Shown here in pieces: positions 1 to 8,528 of a DNA stretch of 64,000 bases (its first letter is position 1; the number at the start of each line of letters is the position of its first letter). A program made the position numbers and the translations under genes. The stretch is from Agrobacterium larrymoorei (GTDB lineage: Bacteria; Pseudomonadota; Alphaproteobacteria; Rhizobiales; Rhizobiaceae): the NCBI RefSeq assembly GCF_013322225.1, contig NZ_JAAMFB010000005.1:62001-126000 (forward strand), read 5' to 3'. The notes under the pieces were generated by a model. The model did not search any database and had not been told where the DNA came from. It saw only the letters and a program-made list of their open reading frames with translations.

Positions 1-714
1 GAAGCGGTAACATCGATGGTCGATATCGTTGACCAGATCATGGGGCAGCTGACCACCGCGCATGAGACCGGTACGGACAGAAATACCATAAATCAGGCGA
101 TATCCGGCCTGAGAAGCAACCTCTTTTCCGTTGCGCAGGCTGCCAGCTTTTCGGGAGACAACTGGCTTTTCAACTCCGCAGCGCAGGTCGCGGACACGAA
201 ATCCATTCCATATTTCTTCGAAAAGAGTTCAACCGGCGCCGTGTCGCTCAAGCATCTGAGCATCAACACTTCCGATCTGACGATGGTCGATACCAGCGAT
301 CCCGAGCGTGGTCTGCTGACCAAAGGTCTGGATGCCGGTGCTCTGAAGGGCGAGGCATCTGACCCATCGCGCATTTACAGCCTGATCGGAAACTCCGGAA
401 CGCCGATATCCGTCTCCGACTCTACGACACCTGATGAACTGGACGACATGGTTACGGTTGTTGGCGAAGTCGCCAAGCAGCTCAACCAGTTGGCCAGCTC
501 TCTCGGCACGATGTCCGGCCGCATCGAGCAGCAGTCGACATTCGTCAGTGCATTGGGCGATTCCCTCGACAAGAGCGTCAGCCGTCTTGTCGATGCGAAC
601 ATGGAAGAGGAATCCGTGAAGCTCGCAGCCTTCAAAACGGAACGGGATCTCGCGGTGCAGGTGGTGTCGATGGCGAATGATCATCGCAGAAGCCTGGCGC
701 GTCTGTTTGGCTGA
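1..714 (+). CDS. Flagellin, C-terminal part (5' truncated by window edge)
   Basis: Structural subunit of the flagellar filament, exported by the flagellar type III apparatus. The frame is open from base 1; the first in-frame ATG (16) is internal, so the N-terminal D0/D1 helices lie outside the window. The visible part shows the rhizobial flagellin pattern: a segment with SFSGDNWLF, a variable middle, and a C-terminal helical D0/D1 region ending in VQVVSMANDHRRSLARLFG. It sits directly upstream of the motB operon, as one of the flagellin paralogues does in relatives; which paralogue (flaC or flaD type) cannot be told from the C-terminus. Identification as flagellin is firm. Confidence 0.88.
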   Translation, partial: EAVTSMVDIVDQIMGQLTTAHETGTDRNTINQAISGLRSNLFSVAQAASFSGDNWLFNSAAQVADTKSIPYFFEKSSTGAVSLKHLSINTSDLTMVDTSDPERGLLTKGLDAGALKGEASDPSRIYSLIGNSGTPISVSDSTTPDELDDMVTVVGEVAKQLNQLASSLGTMSGRIEQQSTFVSALGDSLDKSVSRLVDANMEEESVKLAAFKTERDLAVQVVSMANDHRRSLARLFG

Positions 715-723
715 TCCATCGCT

Positions 724-753
724 GGAGCGCTCACCCGTTTCTGGAAGCGCTCC
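724..753 (+). terminator. Stem-loop after flagellin gene, possible terminator without U-tract
   Basis: GGAGCGCT (724-731) pairs with AGCGCTCC (746-753) around a 14-nt loop, ten bases after the flagellin stop. No T-run follows, so it may only protect the 3' end of the abundant flagellin mRNA. A second small hairpin (GTTTCGC 818-824 / GCGAAAC 833-839) follows. The rest of 754-963 should hold the promoter of the fliH-like/motB operon, but no clear -35/-10 pair is visible. Confidence 0.35.
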
Positions 754-963
754 AAGGTTCATCCTCGCACAAGTTTGGCGCTCTAGTCTGATTTCCAAAG
801 TGCTATCGTTGTTTCCTGTTTCGCCTTGCGGAGCGAAACGCGAAGCGTGCCATTTGCCTCGCGGGACATTCATGACGTTCTTGGATTTTAGAAAACAGTG
901 GCTGTTGCCCAATGCCGTGTCCTTTGTCGGGCCCAATGGCGGCCCCCATGCAGGGATATGCTC

Positions 964-1611
964 ATGAGCCAACCTTTAGCGAGATATCTCAAGGACTTCA
1001 GCCAGTTCATCCCGCCGGAAGAACCAGGCGCATCAACATCTGCGGATTTTCCATCGGCCGATTTCGATAGCGACTGGTTGTCTGAGCCGGAAGAAGCAGT
1101 CGATTTGGAGGAAGAGAAGCGAAAAGCCTTTTCCGAAGGCGAAGAGGCTGGCAGACAGGCCGCGGGCAACATGCATGCGGAAGAACTCGAGAGATTGCGG
1201 GTTCTTCACGCAGATGAGCTGAGCCGGATGAAGGCCCGGTACGAGGAAGAAATCGCGGGCCACCTCGCGACCTCCGTTATTTCCATGAAGCAGATGATAT
1301 CGCAGCAGGTCGATACCGTTTGCGTGCGCCTTTTCGTTTCGATCACGGAAGAACAACTTGCTCGCAAGGCAGCGGCCGATCTTGCCGCCCAGATCATCCG
1401 TGAAATTGAAGGCGGCTTCGCGGGCATCATCAAGGTTCAGGGTCCCGAAACTCTGATTTCCACCATGCGGATGAAGCTTGAGGGCGTCGAAAACCCGATC
1501 GACTACGATGTAACCAACGATATCGATATCCAGGTGCAGTTGGATAATTCCGTCATGATGACGAGGCTGTCCGAGTTTTTCCAGAGTATAAGAGGGCTGG
1601 CAGATGAGTGA
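964..1611 (+). CDS. FliH-like flagellar export protein
   Basis: 216-residue cytoplasmic protein. It has a poorly conserved N-terminus, a Glu-rich helical stretch with an [11 protein letters not shown] segment (the small-residue repeats typical of FliH) and a compact C-terminal domain of about 100 residues containing [20 protein letters not shown]. Length and domain plan match FliH/YscL, which holds the export ATPase FliI at the gate. The ATG at 964 is chosen because AGGGA lies 7 nt upstream; the ATG at 958 is too close to it. The 3' end overlaps motB by 8 nt, so the two are translationally coupled. The assignment rests on architecture and operon position, not on a strong motif; fliI itself is not in this window. 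Confidence 0.6.
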   Translation: MSQPLARYLKDFSQFIPPEEPGASTSADFPSADFDSDWLSEPEEAVDLEEEKRKAFSEGEEAGRQAAGNMHAEELERLRVLHADELSRMKARYEEEIAGHLATSVISMKQMISQQVDTVCVRLFVSITEEQLARKAAADLAAQIIREIEGGFAGIIKVQGPETLISTMRMKLEGVENPIDYDVTNDIDIQVQLDNSVMMTRLSEFFQSIRGLADE

Positions 1612-2896
1612 AAACGAAAATCACCATCACGGCAAAAACGAGATCATTATCGTCAAGCGGCACAAGGGCGACCACGATGGCGCACATGGTGGCGCGTGGA
1701 AGATCGCCTATGCCGACTTCATGACCGCAATGATGGCCTTCTTCCTCGTCATGTGGCTGGTAAATGCCGCCAACGAGGAAACGAAGGCATCCGTCGCCAG
1801 CTTCTTTAATCCCATCAAGCTCACGGATGAAAAGCCGGCCGATCGAGGGCTGAAGCAGCCAGCGAAAAAAGCGCAAGGGGAGCAAACCCAGCAGGAATCC
1901 GACAGCAAGCAGGACAAGCCGACGGAAGGGGCCGCTGCTGCAAGTGGCGATGACCAGACGTCTTCTGCCGGAGATCAGACCGCCTATTCGGAAGCGAACT
2001 TCTTCGAGAACCCCTATGCGGTGCTTGCGGAAATTGCCCAGGAAGTGGGCCAGCAGGCCAATGTCAGCGTCAAGGGTGAGGGCGGTGCAAGCGAATCCGG
2101 CCCATCGACCGGTGCGTCCGGCGGTGAAGCCTACCGTGACCCGTTCGATCCCGACTTCTGGAGCAAGCAGGTCGACGTACCGGAACAGACCGGTCGCGTC
2201 GCTGTGCAGGATACCTCGCTGCCCGAGAAAGAACAAAAACCGCAGGATGCCCAGACAGCCAGCGCCTCGCAGCAGGATATCGCAAGTGTCATCAGCGATG
2301 CCGAGCCAGCGGTCATTGAGAATGCGCAGAAGGCGAAGCCTTCGGAAAGCTCCGCTTCCGCGGATGGTTCAAGCAAGGAACTTGCCTCGAAAGAAAATTC
2401 TGCAAAACAGGCACCTGCGGACACTGCTGCAAAAGAAGACAGCACGACCGAGGAATTGCGCGACGAAATCGCCAAGCAGGTCTCGGGCGTTGCCGGAAAA
2501 CTGGCTGAGGGGATCGTCGTGACACCCGCCGAAGGCGGAACTCTGATCACGATTTCCGAAAAGGCCAATACCGCTATGTTCAACATCGGCTCCGCCGTTC
2601 CCGAGCGGGAACTGGTGCTGGCCATGGCCAAAATCGGTGAGGTTCTCGGCAAGCAGCAGGGTGCGGTGATTATCAGGGGCCACACGGACGGACGCGCATA
2701 TAGCAGCGGCGGGAAGGATAACTGGACTCTATCCATGGATCGTGCGCACGCCGCTTATTACATGCTCGTCCGGGGTGGTCTCGATGAAGGACGGATAAAG
2801 CAATTGTCCGGCTTTGCCGACCGCCGCCTCCAGACTGCGGACGATCCTCTGGCAGGCTCGAACCGACGCATCGAAATCCTTCTCGAGGATAGCTGA
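1604..2896 (+). CDS. motB: Flagellar motor stator protein MotB
   Basis: Stator subunit that, with MotA, forms the proton channel and anchors it to peptidoglycan. A short basic/His-rich N-terminus is followed by one membrane segment (about residues 32-54). This holds Asp38 in AYADFMTA, the proton-carrying residue. Then comes a long low-complexity periplasmic linker rich in Ala, Ser, Glu and Lys (about 70-290), and a C-terminal OmpA/MotB peptidoglycan-binding domain with IIRGHTDGR and the [13 protein letters not shown] helix. At 430 residues it is longer than enteric MotB because of the linker, as in other rhizobia. It heads motB-motC-motD. MotA is not encoded in the window. Confidence 0.95.
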   Translation: MSENENHHHGKNEIIIVKRHKGDHDGAHGGAWKIAYADFMTAMMAFFLVMWLVNAANEETKASVASFFNPIKLTDEKPADRGLKQPAKKAQGEQTQQESDSKQDKPTEGAAAASGDDQTSSAGDQTAYSEANFFENPYAVLAEIAQEVGQQANVSVKGEGGASESGPSTGASGGEAYRDPFDPDFWSKQVDVPEQTGRVAVQDTSLPEKEQKPQDAQTASASQQDIASVISDAEPAVIENAQKAKPSESSASADGSSKELASKENSAKQAPADTAAKEDSTTEELRDEIAKQVSGVAGKLAEGIVVTPAEGGTLITISEKANTAMFNIGSAVPERELVLAMAKIGEVLGKQQGAVIIRGHTDGRAYSSGGKDNWTLSMDRAHAAYYMLVRGGLDEGRIKQLSGFADRRLQTADDPLAGSNRRIEILLEDS

Positions 2897-2904
2897 GGCA
2901 CGGT

Positions 2905-4128
2905 ATGATGAGAAAGACCGGCATCGCCGCCCTATGTTTTGGCTTTTCATGGATGGTGCTCCCTGATCTGGGGCGCGCGCAAAGCGATTTGCCGCCGGCA
3001 AAGATCGTGCGGTCCTTGCAGTTCGTTCAGGACTCCGTCGTGCGGGGTGACCATGCGGCGCGTGAGATGCAGAAATACCTGCTGGAAACGATCGACACAT
3101 CTCTCAGAACTGCGGACACCTCCATTTTCTCCGACTCGAAGAATGCGGATGCGGCGCTGACCTACATCATGAGTGGCGGCAATCCGGCCACGCTCGATTA
3201 TCTGCTTGCACGCGATGTTCAGGGTCACTTCGATTCGCGCATCACCAACGTGCTGCAAAAATATTTCAACGGGCGCGGGGCTCAGATCGAAAAGATCGTG
3301 GCGGACCTCATTCCCGAATACAGAAACGGCGTCCTTGGACCCTATCTCATGCTGATCGCTGGCAACATTGCCATCAATCGCGATCCCGCGCCATCATTGA
3401 CGTTCTTCGACGATGCACGATTGTCGGCACCCGGCACCATCATTGAAGAGGCGGCGCTACGCCGGTCCATCGTTGCCACGATGCAGGCCAAGCAGCCTGA
3501 GAAGGCACTGATCTATCTGCGGAAATACGCGGTCAGGTTCATCCATTCTCCTTACGCCTCCCAATTCGCCGATCTCTTCGTAAGCTTTGCCGTCGACAAT
3601 TACGGGGTGGCTTCAAACGACCACATTGCGGAAATCACCGCGCTGATGGACGACGAGCGGGCAGAGGAAATCTATCTCAGGATCGCACGACAGGCATCCT
3701 TGCGCGGACAGACCGAGCTTGCGCGTTTTGCGACGGAAGAGGCCCAAGCACTTTTGCCGCAAACAGGTGACGTTGCGCGCGCCTCTTTGTCCAAGCTCTA
3801 TTCCGGCCTCGCTACGGTTTCGAGCGACGCCGTTTCGAGTGCGAGGGAATCCCTGGCGAACATCCCCAACGAAGAATTGTCGCCAAGGGATCTGGCGTTA
3901 AGGGATGCCGCCAAATCGATTGCGGACCAAATCATGCGTGAGCCGGTGGCGGGAGCCGCGGCCCCCGCAGATCCGGAAAGCCCTTCTGCCGATAGCGCCG
4001 CCGAGGCACCGATAGCCACCGCCGTTGCGCAAACCGGATCATCTGCGGATGCGCCGATGGTAGATTTTTTTGACAAAAGCCGAGCCCGTCTGAATGAAAT
4101 CGACACTCTGCTGAAAAAGGAGGAGTAG
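2905..4128 (+). CDS. motC: Periplasmic motility protein MotC
   Basis: 407-residue secreted protein with a signal peptide (about residues 1-26, ending near GRAQS). The mostly helical body resembles rhizobial MotC, and an Ala/Ser/Pro-rich stretch near residues 345-380 precedes the C-terminus. In Sinorhizobium meliloti, MotC is a periplasmic partner of MotB needed for rotation and is stabilised by MotE; a MotE gene lies at 29217-29747 here. It starts 8 nt after motB and its stop overlaps the possible GTG start of motD. Two adjacent ATGs (2905 and 2908) are possible starts. Confidence 0.9.
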   Translation: MMRKTGIAALCFGFSWMVLPDLGRAQSDLPPAKIVRSLQFVQDSVVRGDHAAREMQKYLLETIDTSLRTADTSIFSDSKNADAALTYIMSGGNPATLDYLLARDVQGHFDSRITNVLQKYFNGRGAQIEKIVADLIPEYRNGVLGPYLMLIAGNIAINRDPAPSLTFFDDARLSAPGTIIEEAALRRSIVATMQAKQPEKALIYLRKYAVRFIHSPYASQFADLFVSFAVDNYGVASNDHIAEITALMDDERAEEIYLRIARQASLRGQTELARFATEEAQALLPQTGDVARASLSKLYSGLATVSSDAVSSARESLANIPNEELSPRDLALRDAAKSIADQIMREPVAGAAAPADPESPSADSAAEAPIATAVAQTGSSADAPMVDFFDKSRARLNEIDTLLKKEE

Positions 4129-4133
4129 TGGCT

Positions 4134-5573
4134 ATGAATGTTGTGAGGACTCCCGTTTCGAGTAATTCCGAGCCGTTGAATCTGGCCAGTCGTCAGGACA
4201 GAAATGCATCCGGCAAGGGAGAAAATTCCGGTTTCGCGCAAACGCTCGAGGTAGTGGACAAGGCTGGCGCGACCAAGCAAAGCGGGTCAAGCGCACCCGC
4301 TGACCCGGCTTCGTCGCAAGCGGCCACCACGGAGGATGCGGCGGTAAACGAACGCGTGACGGGCGGTGCTGTCGTCGACCAGCAAAACGGCGCTGATCAG
4401 CAACAGGCCCTGACGATATCCGATCTGATCCCGCCGGCCCTGTCGGACCTGAACGGCATCGCAAACGCCGCTCTCGATAACGGCGTGAAAGTTCCGGGAG
4501 AAGATACCGAGGTTGCGGCTCAAGCGACAGACCTTGAAGCCATGCTGGAGACCCCGGAAGGGATGAAAGACCTGGTGGAACTGGTTCATGCGCTGACGAA
4601 GGGCCCATCCGAGCCAACCAGCAAGTCGGCAGATGCCAACCTTACGGACGACGCCGAAGCGGATGATGGCCAGACCGCGGATGGAAATCCGGCGGCAGAC
4701 GCCGATCTCCTGACCCTGCTTGCCGCCAATGCCGCATTGAACGGCCAGCCTGCCGATACGCAAGCACAGCCCGCAGTCGGCAATGCTGCCATCAAGCCTG
4801 GAAACGCGGATGCAGTGGAAGCAGCAGGTGACGGTGTGCTCGATGCACCCAAGGCAAGCGCTCCCACGACGGTAAGGCTGGAAAAGCAGGATGCGAGCGG
4901 CATCGATCTGCATATCGACACGAATGAAGACGGCTCCATGAAGCTGGATGTCTCGGCAGCCTCCGGCAATGCCACCGACGTGGTTCAGGTCGTTGAGAGC
5001 AGACGCTACATCGGGCTCGCGCCCTCAACCAACGCCGCGACGGTGACTGCTGCCATGACGGGTGACCCCGACTGGTCGACGGCGCTGTCCAGCCAGACAA
5101 CTGGCAAGCCGTTGATAACGAGTACGGGCGAAGTCGTTCACACATTGAAAATCCAGATGAACCCGGTCGAGATGGGGCATGTCACGGCTGCGATGAAACT
5201 GGTGGGCGATCAGCTCAGCGTTCATCTGACGGCCCATACCCTGAAAGGTTACGCAGAGCTCCAGAAGGACAGCTCAGCAATCCTCGAATCCCTGAAGTCT
5301 CAGGGCTTCATGGTGGAGCAGGTGACCGTCAGCATGACGAACTCTATCGAACGGCAGGACACGGGCGCTGGTAACAGGCAGCCGGCCGATCAGGGTCAGC
5401 AGATGGGTGCTCAGCAGGGCAATCAACGCGGCAACGGAGAGCGCTCACAGGAGCAGTCCTATCGTCAGCAGCAAACCGGTATCAGTGAGGAACTGACACG
5501 CCATGACAGCACGATTCAGTCTACGCCAGTTGCTGACGGCTCCGCTCCTCGTTCTGGTCAGCTTTATCTCTGA
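4134..5573 (+). CDS. motD: Flagellar hook-length control protein FliK (MotD)
   Basis: 479-residue protein with a long disordered acidic/Ala-rich N-terminal region and a C-terminal Flg_hook (FliK_C) domain, seen at LKIQMNPVEMGHVTAAMKL through ESLKSQGFMVEQVTVSM, followed by a Gln-rich tail. FliK measures hook length and switches export to late substrates. This gene was first named motD in rhizobia. AAGGAGG (4117-4123) serves either the ATG at 4134 (10-nt spacing, chosen) or the GTG at 4128 that overlaps the motC stop (4-nt spacing). The last 71 nt also encode the start of the next gene. Confidence 0.9.
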   Translation: MNVVRTPVSSNSEPLNLASRQDRNASGKGENSGFAQTLEVVDKAGATKQSGSSAPADPASSQAATTEDAAVNERVTGGAVVDQQNGADQQQALTISDLIPPALSDLNGIANAALDNGVKVPGEDTEVAAQATDLEAMLETPEGMKDLVELVHALTKGPSEPTSKSADANLTDDAEADDGQTADGNPAADADLLTLLAANAALNGQPADTQAQPAVGNAAIKPGNADAVEAAGDGVLDAPKASAPTTVRLEKQDASGIDLHIDTNEDGSMKLDVSAASGNATDVVQVVESRRYIGLAPSTNAATVTAAMTGDPDWSTALSSQTTGKPLITSTGEVVHTLKIQMNPVEMGHVTAAMKLVGDQLSVHLTAHTLKGYAELQKDSSAILESLKSQGFMVEQVTVSMTNSIERQDTGAGNRQPADQGQQMGAQQGNQRGNGERSQEQSYRQQQTGISEELTRHDSTIQSTPVADGSAPRSGQLYL

Positions 5574-6084
5574 TGCTGCCTATGCCGCATCGCGGATCGA
5601 CTGTGAGCGGCAGATACAGGCTGCGGCCGGTCAGTATGCCATTCCCGAAGGTATTCTATATTCGGTTGGCCTGACGGAAACCGGTCGCAAAGGCTCTCTG
5701 AGCCCCTATGCGATCAATATCGAGGGCAAGGCATATTTCCCCCAAAGTCTGCCAGAAGCTTATCAGCTGGTGGAGCAGGCGCGGTCGAACGGTGCCAAGC
5801 TGATCGACATCGGCTGCATGCAGATCAACGTTTATTTCCATGGCGAGGAATTCAATTCCATTGCCGAAATGTTCGACCCTGCGAAGAACGTGGCCTATGC
5901 GGCCAAGTTTCTCCGACGCCTGCACGACCGCCATGAAACATGGACCATGGCAGTGGCGAGATATCACGCAGGCCCCAACAACGACCCTGCACAGCAGCGT
6001 TACGTCTGTCGTGTCATCTCCAATCTGGTCGCCACCGGGTATGGTCAGTGGACGCAAAATGCGCGGAACTTTTGTCTGAGTTAG
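5503..6084 (+). CDS. Flagellar lytic transglycosylase (SltF-like, SLT domain)
   Basis: 193-residue secreted muramidase that would open peptidoglycan for rod assembly. Signal peptide about residues 1-28 (basic start, Leu/Val core, cut after AYA). The SLT fold shows the catalytic glutamate in VGLTETGRKG, then SPYAINI, the IDIGCMQIN motif and FDPAKNVAYAAKFLRRL. Position between fliK and rem matches the flagellum-specific transglycosylases of alphaproteobacteria that work with a FlgJ lacking an enzyme domain; such a FlgJ is at 25119-25673. The start lies 71 nt inside motD; no later codon would leave a complete signal peptide, so the overlap seems real. Confidence 0.85.
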   Translation: MTARFSLRQLLTAPLLVLVSFISDAAYAASRIDCERQIQAAAGQYAIPEGILYSVGLTETGRKGSLSPYAINIEGKAYFPQSLPEAYQLVEQARSNGAKLIDIGCMQINVYFHGEEFNSIAEMFDPAKNVAYAAKFLRRLHDRHETWTMAVARYHAGPNNDPAQQRYVCRVISNLVATGYGQWTQNARNFCLS

Positions 6085-6363
6085 CAATCACTGGTTGCGT
6101 TACGTCAGCCATTTTAGGCTTCAAAACAATGCGGCGAGATTCAGTCGAAATTTGTCAATCAAGTGGCAGGGCTAATTTATGAGAGTTTTCCACTGCAAAA
6201 AATATCCCATTTTGAGAATTGCTATACTAAATGTAGATCAAATCGGACCATTATGGTTAATCAATTATTAATTAATACCTGTGTTTTTCCGTAATTGTGA
6301 GGGATTCGTCCGATTCGTACATCCTCTAATGTAGGCAGGCTACACTGATTCGGAGGCGGACGA
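6085..6363 (+). promoter_or_regulatory. AT-rich promoter and structured leader of rem
   Basis: 279 bp, clearly AT-richer than its surroundings. Candidate promoter parts are TTGTCA (6152-6157) with ATTTAT 17 nt downstream, and TATACT at 6223-6228. The leader next to the gene is rich in inverted repeats: ATTCGTCCG (6304-6312) is complementary to CGGACGAAT (6357-6365), which includes the first two bases of the rem ATG, and TACAT/ATGTA lies inside. In relatives rem is activated by VisNR. No operator can be named from sequence alone. Confidence 0.45.
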
Positions 6364-7035
6364 ATGATCGTGGTAGTTGATGAGCGAAAGCTCGTTAAGG
6401 ACGGGTACACAGCCCTTTTTGGGCGAGAGGGAATTCCCTCGACTGGATTTGATCCAGCAGAATTTGGCGAGTGGGTAAATACGGCTGCCGATGCTGACAT
6501 CGCGGCCATCGAAGCATTTCTCATCGGGCAGGCGGAAACAACCCATGAGTTGCCGCGCACCATTCGCGATCGATCGCAGGCTCCTGTGATTGCGGTCAGC
6601 GACCAGCACTCGCTGGACGCCACACTCGCTCTCTTCGATTGCGGTGTGGACGATGTCGTGCGCAAGCCGGTTCATCCGCGAGAAATCTTGGCACGGGCGG
6701 CAGCCATTCGCCGCAGGCTTCAGGTCATCACGCACTTCACCGATGTCGGCCCGATCCGGGTCTTCTCGGACGGTCGCGATCCGGAAGTCAACGACGAGGT
6801 ATTTCCACTTCCTCGGCGCGAGCGTCGCATTTTGGAATATTTAATTGCCAACCGTGGCCGTCGCGTTTCCAAGACGCAGATTTTCAATGCGATCTATGGC
6901 ATTTTCGACGAGGAAGTCGAAGAGAACGTCGTAGAGAGCCACATCAGCAAGCTGCGCAAGAAACTGCGCAAGAAACTGGGCTTCGACCCAATCGATTCCA
7001 AGCGGTTCCTCGGATATTGCATCGACTGGAGCTGA
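6364..7035 (+). CDS. rem: Flagellar transcriptional regulator Rem/FtcR (OmpR-type orphan)
   Basis: 223-residue activator of flagellar genes in rhizobia (Rem) and Brucella (FtcR). N-terminal receiver-like domain (1-115) keeps the acidic pair D6 E7 and the RKP lysine. At the end of beta-3, however, it reads [10 protein letters not shown]: Glu50 stands where the phosphorylated Asp should be. The C-terminal OmpR winged helix (about 125-223) includes [13 protein letters not shown] and [13 protein letters not shown]. There is no kinase gene next to it. ATG 6364 follows CGGAGG by 7 nt. The gene lies alone between its own promoter region and a strong terminator, ahead of the flgE operon it probably controls. 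Confidence 0.9.
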   Translation: MIVVVDERKLVKDGYTALFGREGIPSTGFDPAEFGEWVNTAADADIAAIEAFLIGQAETTHELPRTIRDRSQAPVIAVSDQHSLDATLALFDCGVDDVVRKPVHPREILARAAAIRRRLQVITHFTDVGPIRVFSDGRDPEVNDEVFPLPRRERRILEYLIANRGRRVSKTQIFNAIYGIFDEEVEENVVESHISKLRKKLRKKLGFDPIDSKRFLGYCIDWS

Positions 7036-7107
7036 CGGCATCGCGGGCGAAAAGTCCCGCGAGGCGACCAGCACTCAAGATACTCAAAACATTGTTTTTG
7101 CAGAATG

Positions 7108-7130
7108 ACCGGCGTTTCGCCGGTTTTTTT
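7108..7130 (+). terminator. Rho-independent terminator of rem
   Basis: ACCGGCG (7108-7114) - TTT - CGCCGGT (7118-7124) followed by seven T. A textbook intrinsic terminator 72 nt after the rem stop; it separates rem from the flgE operon. Confidence 0.9.
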
Positions 7131-7245
7131 GTCTCTGGCTGACCGCTCGCTTTTCGCGCAAGATTTTCCATCGCGGGTGAAAACAGACAGCCTCACGCAA
7201 GGCCCGTATCCTACCTTCGGGGCACACAGGAACAGAGGATTCGAA

Positions 7246-8511
7246 ATGAGCCTTTTTGGAACGATGAAAACCGCCGTGTCCGGCATGAATGCTCAGGCTA
7301 ACCGCCTTGGAACCGTCGGTGACAACATCGCCAACGCAAACACCACCGGTTACAAGGGTGCGTCTACTTCGTTTTCGTCGTTGGTCCTGTCTTCCAATAG
7401 CGGCAGCTACAACTCCGGTGGCGTCAACACCAAGGTGAATTACGCCATTTCACAGCAGGGAGCGCTGCAAGCCACACAGTCTTCCACCGATCTTGCTATT
7501 CAAGGCGAAGGCTTTTTCGTCGTACAAGACGCTGGTGGCAATATCTTCATGACCCGTTCCGGCTCTTTTACGCCGAATGATGAGGGTGTTCTTGTAAACG
7601 ACGCTGGCTTTACTCTGCTCGGTTACGAATACAACGGTACGACACCGACTACGGTGATCAACAGCTTTGATGGACTTGTCCCTGTCCAGATCGGTTCTAA
7701 CGATTTGACGGCAAATCCATCCACGACGGGTATGCTCAAGGGAAATTTGAGTGACTCTGCCGCAGTCGTTGATCCCACTGATTTACCAAGCCAGAACCTT
7801 GCAGGCACCGAGGCAAACGGCACGAGTATTTTGAAGACCTCACTCACCGGTTACGATGCGCTCGGCAACTCGCTGAAATATGACTTCTACTTCTCAAAGA
7901 CTGATGCCGGAGAGTGGGAAGTTTCAGTATACAACGCCGCAAATGCGACCGCGCCAGGAACATTCCCGTACTCATCCGGCCCTATCACCACAGCCACCCT
8001 TGAGTTCGCTGACGGACGTCTATCCGGTATCGACGGTGACCCGGACGCAACCACGATCAGCGTCGCTGGGATAACGATGGACCTGTCCGGAATGACCCAG
8101 TTCGGTACGCCGCAGTCATCGGTTTCTGAAGGCAGTGTCAACGGCAACGCAGCCGAAGCCGTTCAGTCCATTTCCATTAGCGCTGACGGAACAGTTTCCG
8201 CCACCTATGCGAAATCACCATCTCGTCCCCTGTTTCGGGTACCCCTTGCAGACGTCGCCAGCCCCGACAATCTCAGTGTGCTTTCAGGAAACGTTTTCCA
8301 GACCAGCGCCGAGTCAGGCGTCGTCACACTCGGCTTTGCGGGTAGCAACGGCTTTGGAAGCATCGCATCCAGCCAGCTTGAATCATCCAACGTCGATATC
8401 GCCAACGAACTCACGGAAATGATTCAGGCTCAGCGGAGCTACACTGCCAATTCCAAGGTCTTCCAGACGGGTTCCGACCTGATGGACGTCCTCATCAACC
8501 TCGTACGGTAA
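7246..8511 (+). CDS. flgE: Flagellar hook protein FlgE
   Basis: Subunit of the hook, the universal joint between rod and filament. 421 residues. N-terminal rod/hook signature MSLFGTMKTAVSGMNAQANR with GDNIANANTTGYKG; the C-terminal signature is SNVDIANELTEMIQAQRSYTANSKVFQTGSDLMDVLINL. A frame extends 47 codons upstream, but AGAGGA (7234-7239) and the conserved first residues fix the start at 7246. First gene of flgE-flgK-flgL-flaF-flbT-flgD. Intergenic DNA 7131-7245 should contain its promoter. Confidence 0.96.
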   Translation: MSLFGTMKTAVSGMNAQANRLGTVGDNIANANTTGYKGASTSFSSLVLSSNSGSYNSGGVNTKVNYAISQQGALQATQSSTDLAIQGEGFFVVQDAGGNIFMTRSGSFTPNDEGVLVNDAGFTLLGYEYNGTTPTTVINSFDGLVPVQIGSNDLTANPSTTGMLKGNLSDSAAVVDPTDLPSQNLAGTEANGTSILKTSLTGYDALGNSLKYDFYFSKTDAGEWEVSVYNAANATAPGTFPYSSGPITTATLEFADGRLSGIDGDPDATTISVAGITMDLSGMTQFGTPQSSVSEGSVNGNAAEAVQSISISADGTVSATYAKSPSRPLFRVPLADVASPDNLSVLSGNVFQTSAESGVVTLGFAGSNGFGSIASSQLESSNVDIANELTEMIQAQRSYTANSKVFQTGSDLMDVLINLVR

Positions 8512-8528
8512 GGTCAGGGGACAGTTGA

